Source of the DNA: an uncultured Bacilli bacterium
GTDB lineage: Bacteria; Bacillota_I; Bacilli_A; RF39; UBA660
NCBI GenBank assembly: GCA_944332505.1
Contig: CALVKC010000062.1
Location: 1 to 6,521, forward strand
Length of the DNA: 6,521 nucleotides
Direction of reading: 5' to 3'
The notes under the pieces were generated by a model that worked only from the letters and a program-made list of their open reading frames with translations, did no database searches and was not told the DNA's origin. This document shows positions 6,484 to 6,521 of the stretch, piece by piece. How positions within the stretch are numbered: position 1 is the first letter of the stretch; the number at the start of each line of letters is the position of its first letter. Both the position numbers and the translations under genes were made by a program.

Positions 6484-6521
6484 AAGTGGTCACTATTTAT
6501 AAAAGTAGTAGCCACTTTTTT
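6484..6521 (+). terminator. Strong intrinsic terminator at the window edge
   Basis: AAGTGGTCACTA (6484-6495) pairs with TAGTAGCCACTT (6506-6517) with one U-G wobble and one C-A mismatch. Three more pairs (one a wobble) extend it to a four-base loop (6499-6502). Six T (6516-6521) close the window. It ends transcription from the promoter at 6338, either as the end of a small RNA or as an attenuator. Confidence 0.8.

Larger units (their letters stand above)
6372..6521 (+). ncRNA. Putative regulatory leader or small RNA, cut by the window end
   Basis: From the predicted start near 6372 the transcript runs about 150 bases through two hairpins to a strong terminator and contains no normal gene. 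It is either a short stand-alone RNA or an attenuated 5' leader of a gene beyond the window. Two small frames occur: 6387-6446 (19 codons, ATG) and 6431-6502 (23 codons, GTG). Neither has a well-placed ribosome binding site, and I recognise no known riboswitch or T-box. Confidence 0.45.

Noticed and set aside
1..6521. Mycoplasma-type genetic code (TGA as Trp)
   Set aside because: The AbiEi and peptidase genes end in TGA at sensible family lengths and Trp codons are TGG, so code 11 applies.
1..6521. CRISPR array, tRNA, rRNA, transposase or integrase
   Set aside because: No regularly spaced repeats with spacers, no cloverleaf or rRNA-like segment and no transposase or recombinase motifs were seen on either strand.

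Overview
The window is very A+T-rich, uses ATA, AAA, TTA and AGA codons heavily, and has purine-rich GGAGG-type ribosome binding sites. TGA is a stop codon (two genes end in TGA) and Trp is TGG, so the standard bacterial code applies. This suggests a low-GC member of the Bacillota (Bacilli, Erysipelotrichia or Clostridia-like) rather than a code-4 mycoplasma. The exact organism cannot be named from the sequence.

Layout, all genes on the + strand. (1) 22-3768: a 1248-residue protein with an N-terminal Mrr-like PD-(D/E)XK nuclease domain, a central STAND-type P-loop NTPase and a long helical C-terminus. This is the architecture of Avs-like antiphage sensors. (2) 3769-3829: a 59-bp intergenic stretch, running into the next start codon, that is almost entirely one nested inverted repeat. 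It holds a consensus extended -10 promoter, the ribosome binding site and the start codon. (3) 3828-4415 and 4412-5263: a translationally coupled AbiEi antitoxin / AbiEii nucleotidyltransferase toxin pair (ATGA overlap), an abortive-infection system. (4) 5264-5483: a gap with a short, broken reading frame that faintly resembles a HicA toxin, and a small palindrome. (5) 5484-6206: a peptidase E-like (S51) enzyme with an intact Ser-Asp-His triad. (6) 6207-6521: a 315-bp gene-free stretch. It holds an A/T tract, three helically phased copies of GACATGAA, a strong extended -10 promoter inside an inverted repeat, a 19-codon leader frame overlapping a weak terminator, and a strong terminator at the window edge.

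Together, 22-5263 looks like a small defence island: a nuclease-STAND sensor followed directly by a type IV toxin-antitoxin module, with a possible relic of a further toxin behind it. Peptidase E and the leader region look like the flank of that island. The most unusual parts are the nested palindrome, which could both serve as the AbiEi operator and fold in read-through mRNA to hide the antitoxin ribosome binding site, and the complex leader at the 3' end, whose target gene lies beyond the window.
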